The notes: generated by a model from the letters alone, not told the origin. Positions 1 through 8,943 are shown, counted from the stretch's first letter. The stretch is DNA of 64,000 nt from Gemmatimonadota bacterium (GCA_028873695.1 JAPPNU010000019.1:16001-80000); one strand, 5' to 3'. Numbers and translations are program-made.

Positions 1-2
1 AG

Positions 3-203
3 TATCTGGTCGCCCACCGGGGTCGCGTCTTTACGCGTTCGGACCTGCTCGACCGCATCTGGGGATACGACTATCACGGGGGCATGCGCACCGTCGACGT
101 ACACGTCGCGCGACTCAGAGCGAAACTGGCCGGCTTCAATGGTACGATTTCCACGGTAAGGGGAGTCGGGTACGGATTCGACTGGCCTTCGGACCCGACT
201 TGA
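3..203 (+). CDS. Response regulator, OmpR/PhoB type, C-terminal end only
   Basis: The reading frame is open from the window edge and ends at TGA 201-203, giving about 66 residues of a protein truncated by the window start. The visible part matches the winged-helix DNA-binding domain of OmpR/PhoB response regulators. It contains [15 protein letters not shown], then [14 protein letters not shown] (recognition helix region) and the terminal hairpin motif TVRGVGYGF. Such proteins bind promoter DNA after phosphorylation by a partner histidine kinase. The receiver domain and any partner kinase lie outside the window, so the signal is unknown. Confidence 0.85.
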   Translation, partial: YLVAHRGRVFTRSDLLDRIWGYDYHGGMRTVDVHVARLRAKLAGFNGTISTVRGVGYGFDWPSDPT

Positions 204-308
204 TTCTGCATCCGGGTCCAGAGGCGCCGCGCGGGTACAGAGCGTGGCTCCAATCCCATAACTTGTTGTTATTCCCGCACGTGACAACCGCAAAGACGGA
301 GGACACAT

Positions 309-866
309 ATGGATGGCGTAACACATCTGACGATGAAGGAACTCGAACAGGGTCTGGACGACGTACGGAACTCACCGGAGGACGAAGGCGTTGTGAAGTT
401 GATCGTGCGCCGGCCGGACGTGGAACGGCGCGAAGTGCTCGCCGAGGGTGAGCTTCACCCGTCGGAAGGCCTCGTCGGCGACAACTGGAAGTCCCGCGGC
501 AGTTCCCGGACGCCGGACGGATCGGCTGATCCCTTTACACAGCTTACCGTCATGAACGCCAGGTGCGCCGCCCTCGTCGCTCAGGACGACGGCCGCTGGC
601 AGTTCGCCGGCGATCAGTTGTACGTGGACCTGGACCTGAGCGAAGACAACCTGCCGGCCGGTACCCGATTGTCGCTCGGAACCGCCGTGATCAGGGTGTC
701 TGAGCAGCCCCATACGGGTTGCCGGAAATTCGTGTCCCGTTTTGGCGTCGATGCCATGAAATTCGTCAATTCACGCCAGGGAAGGCAACTCCGGCTCCGC
801 GGACTCAACGCACGGGTGGTTCAACCCGGAACGGTCCGGGTGGGCGATGTCGTGAGAAAGGTGTAA
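309..866 (+). CDS. MOSC domain-containing protein
   Basis: The 185-residue protein fits a stand-alone MOSC domain, the fold shared with the C-terminus of molybdenum-cofactor sulfurases and with YiiM/YuaD-type proteins. The conserved cysteine is visible as HTGCRKF (Cys138). Other family features are the GLVGDNW segment near residue 54 and the C-terminal VQPGTVRVGD strand. MOSC proteins are thought to bind and carry sulfur or act with molybdenum cofactor on reduced substrates; the substrate here cannot be told. A GGAGG ribosome-binding site lies 6 nt before the ATG. The PhyH gene follows after 32 nt on the same strand. Confidence 0.85.
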   Translation: MDGVTHLTMKELEQGLDDVRNSPEDEGVVKLIVRRPDVERREVLAEGELHPSEGLVGDNWKSRGSSRTPDGSADPFTQLTVMNARCAALVAQDDGRWQFAGDQLYVDLDLSEDNLPAGTRLSLGTAVIRVSEQPHTGCRKFVSRFGVDAMKFVNSRQGRQLRLRGLNARVVQPGTVRVGDVVRKV

Positions 867-898
867 TTCTAAGGCGGTCCGAACCGGCGGAGGCGTTA

Positions 899-1675
899 AT
901 GGGATTCAGATTCTGTGAGTCCATGATCCGTGACTACCGCACGCGAGGTTGCGTGATTTTCCGGCAAATCCTGCCGCCGGCCCTCATTCGCGACCTTCGT
1001 CGAGCCACGGCCGGGGCACATCGTTATGCCCGCGAAGTGCGCGGTCCTCAGGCACAGCGCCTCCAGCCCATCGTCAATTACGCCATCGATATCAGGCCCT
1101 TCAGGGAATACGCGGAACTTCCCCCGCTCGTCGATGCGATCAGCAGGGTGCTCACCCCGGAGCACAGAATTACCAATAGCGGACTCACGCGAACGGGACT
1201 GTTGCTGGAGCCGCGGGACAAACCATGGTGCACAGCGTGGCACCGGGACATCAGGGAAACATCCAATGTACCCGACCTGGAAGAGTTTCGCCGCCTGAAC
1301 CGCGACCCGCTCTGGTTCAATCAGATCAACTGCCCGCTATATGAGGACAACTGTACCTGGTACGTGCCGGGCAGTCACCTGAGAGACGATCAGCCGGGTG
1401 AAATCGAGGCCGCACGGACGCCCCTCCCTCCGGAAGACGAACCCTGCGAGGAACGGGAACGCGCGTGCCTGGAGTACACCCGGGCGATGCCGCGTGCGGA
1501 GCGGCTGTTTATGGACGCGGGAGATTTCGCGCTCTACCATCCGAACGGCTGGCACCTCGGCAACTATCTGCCCGGACGCAAACGGGTAACGATCCACGAT
1601 TTCGCGCCAACGCCGCAACTGCTGGATTGGTATGATCGTTGGGAGCGCAAACGTTCTCTTCAGAAGAGGCAATAA
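899..1675 (+). CDS. Phytanoyl-CoA dioxygenase (PhyH) family protein
   Basis: This is a 258-residue Fe(II)/2-oxoglutarate-dependent oxygenase of the PhyH family. The iron-binding facial triad is visible as HRD (His115, Asp117) and a distal His219 in NGWHLGNY. Arg227, in the following GRKRV, is placed to bind 2-oxoglutarate. The frame is open further upstream, to 719, but that would overlap the MOSC gene; the ATG at 899 has GGAGG 5 nt before it and is preferred. It is followed after 16 nt by a TIM-barrel isomerase gene, so the two probably act on one small-molecule substrate. The substrate is unknown; PhyH paralogues are abundant in several uncultured marine phyla. Confidence 0.85.
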   Translation: MGFRFCESMIRDYRTRGCVIFRQILPPALIRDLRRATAGAHRYAREVRGPQAQRLQPIVNYAIDIRPFREYAELPPLVDAISRVLTPEHRITNSGLTRTGLLLEPRDKPWCTAWHRDIRETSNVPDLEEFRRLNRDPLWFNQINCPLYEDNCTWYVPGSHLRDDQPGEIEAARTPLPPEDEPCEERERACLEYTRAMPRAERLFMDAGDFALYHPNGWHLGNYLPGRKRVTIHDFAPTPQLLDWYDRWERKRSLQKRQ

Positions 1676-1691
1676 TCGAAAGGAAGCCAAT

Positions 1692-2543
1692 ATGGAGAAA
1701 AGTTGGACGTGGACCACGACCGGCTACGGACTTGCCGAAAAGTCCCACGGTGAGATCATGGAAACCTGTCGCTTCGCCGGCCTGGCGGGCATCGAAGGCT
1801 CACCCCCCCTGTTCGAAAGAAACACCGAATCCGAACTTCAGGCAATCGGCGAAGACTATCGATCGGCGGGACTGTGCATCGAGACGTTTCACCTCCCCTT
1901 TTCTTCTGAAGATGACATCGCGTCCTTTTACGAAACCGTACGCCGGCGGGCCGTGGACAAGATGCGCCTCTGGATGGGAAAAGCATCGCTGATCGGGGCA
2001 ACGGTCGGCATCCAGCATCCGACCACGAACCGGTCGGACGCCGACGTGGATGGGCTCGAAACCTACTTCACCCAGATCGGCAAGAGCCTCGACACCCTCC
2101 TGAGGGACGCGGAAGGCCTTGACTTCACGATCGCTCTTGAAAATATGCTTCCGTCCGACGGCGGGCGGTTTGCTTCCAGACCCGAGCACTTCGAGCGGAT
2201 CATCCGGGACTTCGCCCATCCCAACCTGGGCTTCTGCCTCGATACGGGCCACGCCCTGGTGGCCGCACGCGGAGACGCGCACAGGTTCTTTGACGTCATG
2301 GGCGCACAGATGGTCGCATTTCATCTGGCGGACAACGCCGGCGACCGGGATTCCCACCTCGCCCCCGGACACGGACGGGTGAACTGGCGCAGATTCTTCA
2401 GGCATGCGGCGCACGTCGGCTACCGGCGCACAATGTGCATCGAAACCCAGCCGTTTGACTTCGGCCCTGATTATACCGATAACGCCTGGAAGAAGATGGT
2501 TGCCGACACCGACGCGCTGGCCGAATCCTCCCTTAAAGACTAA
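1692..2543 (+). CDS. Sugar phosphate isomerase/epimerase-like TIM barrel protein
   Basis: The 283-residue protein belongs to the xylose-isomerase-like / AP endonuclease family 2 TIM barrels. Likely divalent-metal ligands follow the family order: Glu in IALEN, Asp and His in CLDTGH, His in FHLADN, and a C-terminal Glu in CIETQPF. The segment HLAPGHGRVNW is the usual loop before the last strands. The chosen ATG has AGGAAG upstream; the frame continues 5' but only into the end of the PhyH gene. Members isomerise or epimerise sugars and inositol-type ketoses. Linkage to PhyH and SDR genes suggests a shared catabolic route, which is inference. Confidence 0.82.
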   Translation: MEKSWTWTTTGYGLAEKSHGEIMETCRFAGLAGIEGSPPLFERNTESELQAIGEDYRSAGLCIETFHLPFSSEDDIASFYETVRRRAVDKMRLWMGKASLIGATVGIQHPTTNRSDADVDGLETYFTQIGKSLDTLLRDAEGLDFTIALENMLPSDGGRFASRPEHFERIIRDFAHPNLGFCLDTGHALVAARGDAHRFFDVMGAQMVAFHLADNAGDRDSHLAPGHGRVNWRRFFRHAAHVGYRRTMCIETQPFDFGPDYTDNAWKKMVADTDALAESSLKD

Positions 2544-2562
2544 TCGGCAAGGAGCCGCCCGT

Positions 2563-3351
2563 ATGCGATGGCGCGAAAAATACGGCCCATGGGCCCTGGT
2601 AACCGGCGCGTCAGCCGGCCTGGGCGCGGAATTCGTAAGGCAACTCGCGGCCAGGGGCCTGAATGTGGTTCTCATTGCCCGCCGGGAGCAACAAATGGCG
2701 GCGCTTGCCGAAGGTGTCCGGCGAATCCACGGCGTAGAGACGCGCATCGTTCCCCTGGACCTGACAGGTCCCGATGCCTGCCGGCGCGTCGGAGATCAAA
2801 CGGGCGACCTGGAAATCGGTTTGCTGGTAAACAACGCCGGATTCGGGCTTTCCGGCGCGTACACGGACCTGGACCCCGATCGCATGGTAAACATGACCGT
2901 ATTGAACTGCGTCGTCCCTGTCCTGCTCACCAACCACTACCTGCCGCTGATGCTCGATCGGGGCCGTGGCGGCCTCATCTTTCTGGCGTCCACCGCCGCG
3001 TACCAGGCGACCCCGTACCTCGGCGTCTACGGCGCCACCAAGGCATTCAATCTGCTGATGGGAGAATCACTCTGGAAAGAATACAGGGCAAGAGGCATCG
3101 ACTCCCTGGCGCTCTCACCCGGTTACACGAAGACAGAATTCGCAAGCGTGGCGCAAATGAAGGACGCGAGCGGTATACGGGAGGCCACGCCCCCTGCCGT
3201 CGTGGCCTTGGCGCTCAGGAAACTCGGCAGGAAACCCTCCGTGATCCATGGCCGCGTTAATAAAATGCTGAATTTTACGGGACGACTCCTCCCCCGCCGC
3301 ATCGCAATCGCCGTCGCCTCGGCCATGTTGAAAGGCAGAACGCGCCTATGA
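2563..3351 (+). CDS. Short-chain dehydrogenase/reductase (SDR family)
   Basis: This 262-residue classical SDR has an N-terminal Rossmann motif TGASAGLG for NAD(P), the NNAG motif (VNNAGFG), a catalytic Ser in LASTAAY and the YxxxK pair in YGATK. The length and the C-terminal hydrophobic end fit the DltE/YqjQ-like branch of membrane-associated oxidoreductases. The start at 2563 is supported by AAGGAG 8 nt upstream; an upstream extension would run inside the preceding isomerase gene. The stop codon overlaps the ATG of the next gene (ATGA), showing translational coupling. The substrate is not identifiable. Confidence 0.85.
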   Translation: MRWREKYGPWALVTGASAGLGAEFVRQLAARGLNVVLIARREQQMAALAEGVRRIHGVETRIVPLDLTGPDACRRVGDQTGDLEIGLLVNNAGFGLSGAYTDLDPDRMVNMTVLNCVVPVLLTNHYLPLMLDRGRGGLIFLASTAAYQATPYLGVYGATKAFNLLMGESLWKEYRARGIDSLALSPGYTKTEFASVAQMKDASGIREATPPAVVALALRKLGRKPSVIHGRVNKMLNFTGRLLPRRIAIAVASAMLKGRTRL

Positions 3352-4463
3352 CGCTGCAGATCGCCTGCCAGGACTGCGACACGGTACACCGTCAGGACAC
3401 CCGCCTCTGGAGATGCGGCTGTGGCGGGCCCCTGGACGTCGATTTCCGGGGCAGAATCGACGCGGCCATGCTCAGGCGTCGATCGCGGGGAATGTGGCGT
3501 TATCGGGAAGCGCTGCCGATCGGGGCGGATGCCCGCGTCGTCTCGTTCAACGAGGGGTTTACGCCGATCGTACGAATGCGGATCGACGGCAAGCCCCTCA
3601 CCGTCAAGCAGGAGAACCTCTTTCCCACGGGCTCCTTCAAAGACCGCGGCGCTTCCGTCCTGATCAGCCGCGCCCGCGAGTTAGGGGTTGAAAAGGTCGT
3701 GGAGGACTCGTCGGGCAACGCCGGCGCCGCGGTCGCCGCGTATTCGGCGAAAGCCGGCATCGAATGTGAAATCTACGTGCCCGAGGCCACTTCACCCGGA
3801 AAGCTGGCGCAAATCCGACTCTACGGCGCGAAACTGATCCGCGTACCCGGCTCCAGGGAAGCCACGGCGCACGCGGCCATGGAAGCGGCCGAACGCCACT
3901 TCTACGCGAGCCACGTCTGGAATCCGTTCTTCTTCCAGGGTACCAAGACCTACGCGTTCGAGATCTGGGAACAACTCGGTTTCAACGCGCCGGATACGTT
4001 GATCGTGCCCACGGGACACGGCACGATGCTTATCGGCGCCTTCCTCGGCTTCCGGGACCTTCTGGAAAACGGGCTGATCGACCGGCTGCCCAGGATGATC
4101 GCCGTGCAGGCCGCGGGCTGCGCCCCCCTCTACCGCATGTGGCGCGATCAGCTGGCGGAACTTCCGCCCGCGCCCTCCGGCGATACGATTGCCGAAGGGA
4201 TCGCCATCGCGGAACCCGCCCGCGCGTCGCAGATCCTGGACATCATTCGCGAGACCGGCGGCCGGATTATCGCCGTTACGGATGCTGAAATTGAAAGGGC
4301 CCTGCTGGATATCTGCAAGCAGGGCCTTTACGCCGAACCCACCTCCGCGACCGCGGTTGCGGCCTTCAGGAAGATTCCCGCGGACAGAGACGAGTGCGTT
4401 GTGGCACCCCTGACGGGACACGGGCTCAAGTCGACCGAAAAGATGCTCAAACTCACCGGCTAA
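3348..4463 (+). CDS. thrC: Threonine synthase-like PLP-dependent lyase
   Basis: The 371-residue protein is a fold-type II PLP enzyme most like threonine synthase, which converts O-phosphohomoserine to threonine. The PLP lysine is in SFKDRG (Lys98). Phosphate-binding SSGNAGAA and the C-terminal PTSATAVAA region are present. The N-terminus has cysteines typical of the zinc-ribbon-like start of many threonine synthases (CQDC and CGCGG). Its ATG overlaps the stop of the SDR gene, so it is probably cotranscribed with it. Its own stop overlaps the stop of convergent prmA. A related amino-acid lyase activity cannot be ruled out. Confidence 0.82.
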   Translation: MTLQIACQDCDTVHRQDTRLWRCGCGGPLDVDFRGRIDAAMLRRRSRGMWRYREALPIGADARVVSFNEGFTPIVRMRIDGKPLTVKQENLFPTGSFKDRGASVLISRARELGVEKVVEDSSGNAGAAVAAYSAKAGIECEIYVPEATSPGKLAQIRLYGAKLIRVPGSREATAHAAMEAAERHFYASHVWNPFFFQGTKTYAFEIWEQLGFNAPDTLIVPTGHGTMLIGAFLGFRDLLENGLIDRLPRMIAVQAAGCAPLYRMWRDQLAELPPAPSGDTIAEGIAIAEPARASQILDIIRETGGRIIAVTDAEIERALLDICKQGLYAEPTSATAVAAFRKIPADRDECVVAPLTGHGLKSTEKMLKLTG

Positions 4464-5425
4464 TAGACTTTTCGCTCCCGCCGGACACCCGAGCCGGGCG
4501 GACGCTTTCGTGCCGCCGCGACGTTCGACTCGCCGCCGTCATCCTCGTCTTTCCAGTCGGCCCGAACCCCCACCCACCCGTTCTCTTCGACAACCTCCGC
4601 CGCACGGAGTTCGGCCGCGCGTACCGCCTGCAGCAGCGTCGCCTGCTCCTGTGCCTGCACGCCTCCAAGGATCAGGTTTCCCCGCGCCGCCACGCGTGGC
4701 GCAAGCGCTGGCAGCATATCCTCGAGTGTGGGGCAGTCGATATTGGCGACGACGACGTCGAATGTCCCCGTTACGCACGCCAGCGTTCCCGCGAGAAAAG
4801 CCACGTTACCGGGACTCCCGTTCAGGCGCAAATTCGCGCGGGCATTCTCAACGGCCAGAACATCGATATCGATGCCCGTCACCCTCGCGGCGTCGAGCCT
4901 GGCCGCAGCGAGGCTCAGGATCCCCGAGCCGGTGCCCACGTCCAGCACGACGTCGCCCGGACTCACGGCCGCAAACATCATCTTCAGGGCCAACCGGGTC
5001 GTCTCGTGATGACCGGTTCCGAAAGCCGTCTTCGGCTCGATTACCAGACTGAATCCGCCTTCCGGATCGTCGACTCGTTCCCAGGGTGGACAGACCACAA
5101 TGGAGGGAATCGGGTAAACCGGCCTGAAACGGGACTTCCAGGACGAAGCCCAATCCTCCTGCGGGACCTCATCCACTTCCACGCGCAGGGCGCTCAGATC
5201 GCCGATCTGCGCCTGCAGTCCGCTCCAGAGGCCGGATACCACGCGGCCGCTGTCCCGTTCAACGGGAAAGTATGCCGTTAGCCCCGTCCTGCCGGAAGCC
5301 GAGCCGCCGTGCGCCTGCAGACCGCAGCTCCCCAGGGCAAACAGCAGTTCCGACACCGTTTCGGACGCACGGCAAGGCAGGTCCACGCGTACCTCGAACC
5401 ACCCGCGTTCAGCCTTGCGGTCCAT
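4460..5425 (-). CDS. prmA: Ribosomal protein L11 methyltransferase
   Basis: PrmA trimethylates lysines of ribosomal protein L11 using S-adenosylmethionine. The protein (about 321 residues from this start) shows an N-terminal PrmA-specific domain with VPQEDWASSWK, then the family signature EPKTAFGTGHHETTR and the SAM motif I DVGTGSGILS. The ANI motif (VVANIDC) replaces the usual NPPY-like site. The frame continues upstream 20 more codons, but those lie in a dispersed repeat, so the Met at 5425 is preferred. The last codon overlaps that of the convergent threonine synthase gene, and no terminator is seen between them. Confidence 0.9.
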   Translation of the reverse strand: MDRKAERGWFEVRVDLPCRASETVSELLFALGSCGLQAHGGSASGRTGLTAYFPVERDSGRVVSGLWSGLQAQIGDLSALRVEVDEVPQEDWASSWKSRFRPVYPIPSIVVCPPWERVDDPEGGFSLVIEPKTAFGTGHHETTRLALKMMFAAVSPGDVVLDVGTGSGILSLAAARLDAARVTGIDIDVLAVENARANLRLNGSPGNVAFLAGTLACVTGTFDVVVANIDCPTLEDMLPALAPRVAARGNLILGGVQAQEQATLLQAVRAAELRAAEVVEENGWVGVRADWKDEDDGGESNVAAARKRPPGSGVRRERKVY

Positions 5426-5464
5426 TTTCGCAAACCGACTGAAACGTGATTGCGTCTTACCTGA

Positions 5465-5563
5465 CAGCCCGTTGGAAAAGTCCATCCGGGCTGCGGCCGG
5501 CCCTTCCGGTCGAAATACGGCGTTGCTCGGCCAGGCCTGCAGAGCGAATTTATCAACGGACTG
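5465..5563 (+). repeat. MITE-like dispersed repeat, family 1, copy 1 (internally deleted)
   Basis: The ends are CAGCCCGTTGGAAAAGTC at the left and AATTTATCAACGGACTG at the right, which are imperfect inverted repeats. The body matches the copy at 25482-25641 closely, for example GGCCGGCCCTTCCGGTCGAA, but lacks about 60 internal bases. It lies between two minus-strand genes and its right end touches the stop codon of the upstream gene. Orientation is arbitrary. Confidence 0.8.
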
Positions 5564-7219
5564 CTAAACGACCGCCAGTTTCAACGCATGCCGTTTCACA
5601 TCCGCCGAGAAGGGCAGAATGACGACCAGCCGGGCTTCTTCGACGGTCGAGTCGCCTGCCTTCCGGTACGGGTTATGGGGCAAGGCAGGCCAGACCACGC
5701 GGCTCCCGGGCGGCAGGTGCAGACGCCAGCCGGTATGCTGAATCCACGCTTCGCCTGTCCACTCCGCCTTCTCATCGCCCAGCACCGCGGTCTCTCCGGA
5801 TGCAAAACGCACCTCCTCGTCCAGGTGGGGGATGAGCGTCACGTGTCCGTCCACCGGCAAGCCTGAATTCGCCGATGCGGCGTATACGAGCGTCAATTCG
5901 GTATCCGACTCGACCCTCGCGTCTATGCTGCAGTCTTCCTCGCCGTAGCGCAGCCGCAGCCGGCCGCCATCCTCGCCCGAGTCATACGAAAGCTCGTCCG
6001 GCACGTGGATCAATCCCGCGGGGGCGTCGAAGTCAGGGTCCTCGTCCCCGGGCGTGTGCGACAGAAGCGTCTTGTCCCCTGCCGTGAAGCAACTCCACAG
6101 CGGCTGCAGCTTTGTGTTGCCGCCGCCCACGACCAGACCCACCCTGTCGTGAAACACGCTTACGAAGTTCTGCCTGTCCTGGCCCCAACGATTCTGCGGG
6201 AAATCCACAACGAAGGCGGAAAGACAGATGAACCACGGACCGTTCCTGACCGCGGTCGCCTCGTCCCCCATTCGGAAGACATGCCGTTCCTTTCCGGCAG
6301 CCGTCTCAAGCGCCTCTCCCTGGCCGCCATACAGCAGCAGACTGGCCGCGTAATCCGAAGCGAACCCGGTGCCCTCCGCCAGCAGGAGCCGGTGCTGCTG
6401 CGCCAGATACCCTCTGCCCGCGGCCGTATGGCTGAACCCCGGATTGCCGTCGTGAATGCCGCCATGATAGGGGTTGCGGCCATCCACGGTTTCAACCGTG
6501 CTGCCGTCGGGATAGGTCAGACTCGCGTGGTAGGCGGCCGCGCGTTCGAGCGCGGGCAGCACCGCCGCGTCGCCGGACATCCCGTAATAGATTCCCAGCG
6601 AATCAGAATACACGAAGTTGTAGGCCACGACAGGTCCGTTGTGCTCCGGCCACCAGCCCTGCGGCGACTGCGCGTCCGCAACCCTTGCCATAAACGCCTG
6701 CGACTGCGCCCGCCAATCGTCGCGTCCGAATACCGCGCCCGCGCAGAACAGGGCCATCGCGTGATGCGCGGGGATGTTGTGAACGTGGGCCAGGCAGGTC
6801 CTCGAAATGCCGTCGAACCCCAACAGCAGCGCGTCGTCCCATCTGGCGCGCGCGTCGCCCTGCATTGCATCCTGAACCAATTGATAGGCACGAATCCATC
6901 GGCTGTAGGTCCAGGGCATGTAAATCTGCCCCCACTCCGAATAGTCCTTTTTCAGAAACGTCCACTTGCCCTGCTCGTCCTGGGCGTCGATCAGCGCGTC
7001 CCCGCCGCGAACGATTGCGGCAAGGACCGCTTCATCGCCGTGGTATCTGCTCTCCTCGAGGTGCCACGCCGCGGCGAGAGAAAAAATCACGTTCTGGTCT
7101 CCGCAGATCCACGGTTCCACGCCAAACTGTCCGTTCTCCTTTTGGGACGCCAGAATTCCCGGTACGGCGGCATCCAGCGACTCCAGCAACTCCGGTTCCG
7201 GTTTCCAAATCTCCGCCAT
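5564..7219 (-). CDS. Putative alpha/alpha-barrel carbohydrate-active protein
   Basis: I do not recognise a named family for this 551-residue protein. The first 330 residues are helix-rich with recurring aromatic and Gly motifs (QKENGQFG, GGDALIDAQDEQGKW, DAQSPQGWWPEHNG). This is typical of alpha/alpha-toroid glycosidases or polysaccharide lyases. The C-terminal 200 residues look beta-rich, like the beta-sandwich of heparinase/hyaluronate-lyase proteins. No signal peptide is visible, so it may be cytoplasmic. AAGGAG precedes the ATG. A role in breaking down glycans is inference, helped by the two heparinase-like genes at 26.7 and 30.3 kb. Confidence 0.6.
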   Translation of the reverse strand: MAEIWKPEPELLESLDAAVPGILASQKENGQFGVEPWICGDQNVIFSLAAAWHLEESRYHGDEAVLAAIVRGGDALIDAQDEQGKWTFLKKDYSEWGQIYMPWTYSRWIRAYQLVQDAMQGDARARWDDALLLGFDGISRTCLAHVHNIPAHHAMALFCAGAVFGRDDWRAQSQAFMARVADAQSPQGWWPEHNGPVVAYNFVYSDSLGIYYGMSGDAAVLPALERAAAYHASLTYPDGSTVETVDGRNPYHGGIHDGNPGFSHTAAGRGYLAQQHRLLLAEGTGFASDYAASLLLYGGQGEALETAAGKERHVFRMGDEATAVRNGPWFICLSAFVVDFPQNRWGQDRQNFVSVFHDRVGLVVGGGNTKLQPLWSCFTAGDKTLLSHTPGDEDPDFDAPAGLIHVPDELSYDSGEDGGRLRLRYGEEDCSIDARVESDTELTLVYAASANSGLPVDGHVTLIPHLDEEVRFASGETAVLGDEKAEWTGEAWIQHTGWRLHLPPGSRVVWPALPHNPYRKAGDSTVEEARLVVILPFSADVKRHALKLAVV

Positions 7220-7280
7220 CGCGTATCTCCTTCCACTTAAGGCATCGAACCTCTTGCCGCGTCAGCGCCCGATACCACGT

Positions 7281-8222
7281 CTATCTGATCCCCGCCGCGG
7301 GCGTCTGCCGGTATCGCAGCCAGTCCACGGGCGCATAGTCGTCGTACAAGGCCGGAACGCCCCGGACCAGGGGCTTCCGATTCCCATATGGTGGCGCGGG
7401 AATCAGCAATTCCAGCGCGTCGCCCGTCCTCGCCTTCAACTCACGAATCGAACGCGCGATCCGATCGCCGTCGAGCCTGGCGCCATCCAGCGTGGCCACG
7501 GCCACGATATTGCTGCGCTCCGGTACCTGGAACAGGTACACCTGTGGAAATACCCGCGTCAATGTACGAATAATCGACAGGTACAATACGCCGGGCCCGA
7601 GCGGCGCCACGTTCACAGTGACGACTCCGCGAGGCGTGAGTATTCCCTTTACTTCATCGAAGAATTCCGCCGTTGCCATATGGTGGGGCATGGAGTCTGC
7701 ATGAAACGCATCCAGAACAACCCAGTCGTAACGATCGGTCGTTCGTTTGACGAACATCCGGCCGTCGTCAACGTGAATCCTCAGACCGCCGTCCTCGTCG
7801 ACGCCGAAATACCGTTTTGCCACGCGAACCACGGCGGGGTCGAGTTCGACCACGTCCAGAACGACGTCCGGGCATGCGGACCGTATGAATCGGGCCACCG
7901 ACCCGCCCGCAAGACCGATCATCAGCGCATGCTCCGGATCTGTGAAGGCCATCCCCAGCGCAAGGTACGCCGTGTAGGGCACGCGCAACGACGCGGGGTT
8001 TCCAAGGGTCAGCGCGCTCTGTTTTGCTCCGTACCCGAACCGGAGGTACCGGGCTTCGTCGTCTTCGGAAACCACGATGTGATTGTACAGGGAGTCGTGG
8101 ACATAGACCAGTCTTTCGTGCTTCGGTATCTCGGGCCGGACTTCGCAGGCCGCGAGAACCAGAACCATGAGGATGGATGGTGAGAGGCTGAACGAAAGAC
8201 GGTTGACATCGAACCCTTTCAA
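7281..8222 (-). CDS. Spermidine synthase-like methyltransferase-fold protein, probable lipoprotein
   Basis: The 313-residue protein has a SpeE-like Rossmann fold: GLAGGSVARF (nucleotide loop), VVELDPAVVRVAKRYF and the later DDGRMF and VLDAFHADSMPHHM segments. The N-terminus carries a hydrophobic stretch ending in LVLAAC, a possible lipobox, so the product may be exported and lipid-anchored. The start is taken as TTG at 8222 with GAGG about 8 nt upstream; an internal ATG at residue 19 would remove much of the signal. The six-helix membrane protein encoded just upstream matches the N-terminal half of fused membrane/spermidine-synthase proteins, so the two probably work together. True polyamine synthesis is uncertain. 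Confidence 0.75.
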   Translation of the reverse strand: MKGFDVNRLSFSLSPSILMVLVLAACEVRPEIPKHERLVYVHDSLYNHIVVSEDDEARYLRFGYGAKQSALTLGNPASLRVPYTAYLALGMAFTDPEHALMIGLAGGSVARFIRSACPDVVLDVVELDPAVVRVAKRYFGVDEDGGLRIHVDDGRMFVKRTTDRYDWVVLDAFHADSMPHHMATAEFFDEVKGILTPRGVVTVNVAPLGPGVLYLSIIRTLTRVFPQVYLFQVPERSNIVAVATLDGARLDGDRIARSIRELKARTGDALELLIPAPPYGNRKPLVRGVPALYDDYAPVDWLRYRQTPAAGIR

Positions 8223-8340
8223 AGCCAGACCTCACGGAGTGCCGCCCGCAGCGTGTCCCGCCCGCCGATGAGCCGCCGTATGTCTCCACGAACCGGTGAC
8301 GATTCTCATCCCCTCCCGGCCTCGCCCGCCGGATGCCGCG

Positions 8341-8943
8341 CTACGGCGGGTCCCCTTCCGGCGCCGCGCCATTGTACGTGCACCACAGCGCCATCGCCGA
8401 CAAAACCAGGAGCACCGCACCGATCAGATGCAGAATATGCCTCACGCCCATAGCGGGTATCAGATAGAACGCCGTTCCCAGCGTCCCCACGATGCTGCCC
8501 GCGGCGGACAATGCCGATACCGTCCCCGCAACGCCCCCGACGCGTTCGACCCGGTCAGCGAGCAGCCGGACGACAAAGGGCGTGACGGCTCCCAACGCCA
8601 TCCCCGGAATCGTAAACAGTGCGATCGAGGCCAGCAAAGGCCCGCCCCGGGGGCCCAGGTTCATCAGGAAGACAGCCCGGTTGACCGCCGCCGCCGCCCA
8701 GGGCATGACAAGCGCCGTCAGCCCGGCTATGCCCATCAACGCGGCCAGAGGCCGCCCCGTAGGCATTCGGTCCGCCAGCCTGCCGCCCGTGTACGCGCCG
8801 AGACACAGCGCGGCCAGGACCACTGCAATCAGGCTGCCCCAGACGAAAACGGAACTGCCGAAATATGGCGCGAGTACCCGGCTGCCCACGATTTCCAATG
8901 CCATGAGCGCCGCGCCGGAGACAAATGCTATCGCCCTCAACAT
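8341..8943 (-). CDS. Membrane protein, N-terminal half of fused MFS/spermidine-synthase type
   Basis: This 200-residue protein is almost entirely hydrophobic, with about six transmembrane segments, for example GSLIAVVLAALCLGAY, PLLASIALFTIPGMALGAV and HLIGAVLLVLSAMAL. The sequence ALEIVGSRVLAPYFGSS and the loop GGRLADR are characteristic of the membrane domain that precedes the SpeE domain in fused proteins. Here that domain is encoded separately, 118 nt downstream. The ATG at 8943 was chosen; a GTG 11 codons upstream is possible. It ends with a short polar tail, so a frameshifted or split ancestral fusion is possible. Confidence 0.7.
   Translation of the reverse strand: MLRAIAFVSGAALMALEIVGSRVLAPYFGSSVFVWGSLIAVVLAALCLGAYTGGRLADRMPTGRPLAALMGIAGLTALVMPWAAAAVNRAVFLMNLGPRGGPLLASIALFTIPGMALGAVTPFVVRLLADRVERVGGVAGTVSALSAAGSIVGTLGTAFYLIPAMGVRHILHLIGAVLLVLSAMALWCTYNGAAPEGDPP

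Noticed and set aside
6005..7240. A 411-codon plus-strand frame opposite the putative alpha/alpha-barrel gene
   Set aside because: The minus-strand frame has a good ribosome-binding site and ordered protein motifs; the plus-strand one has neither.
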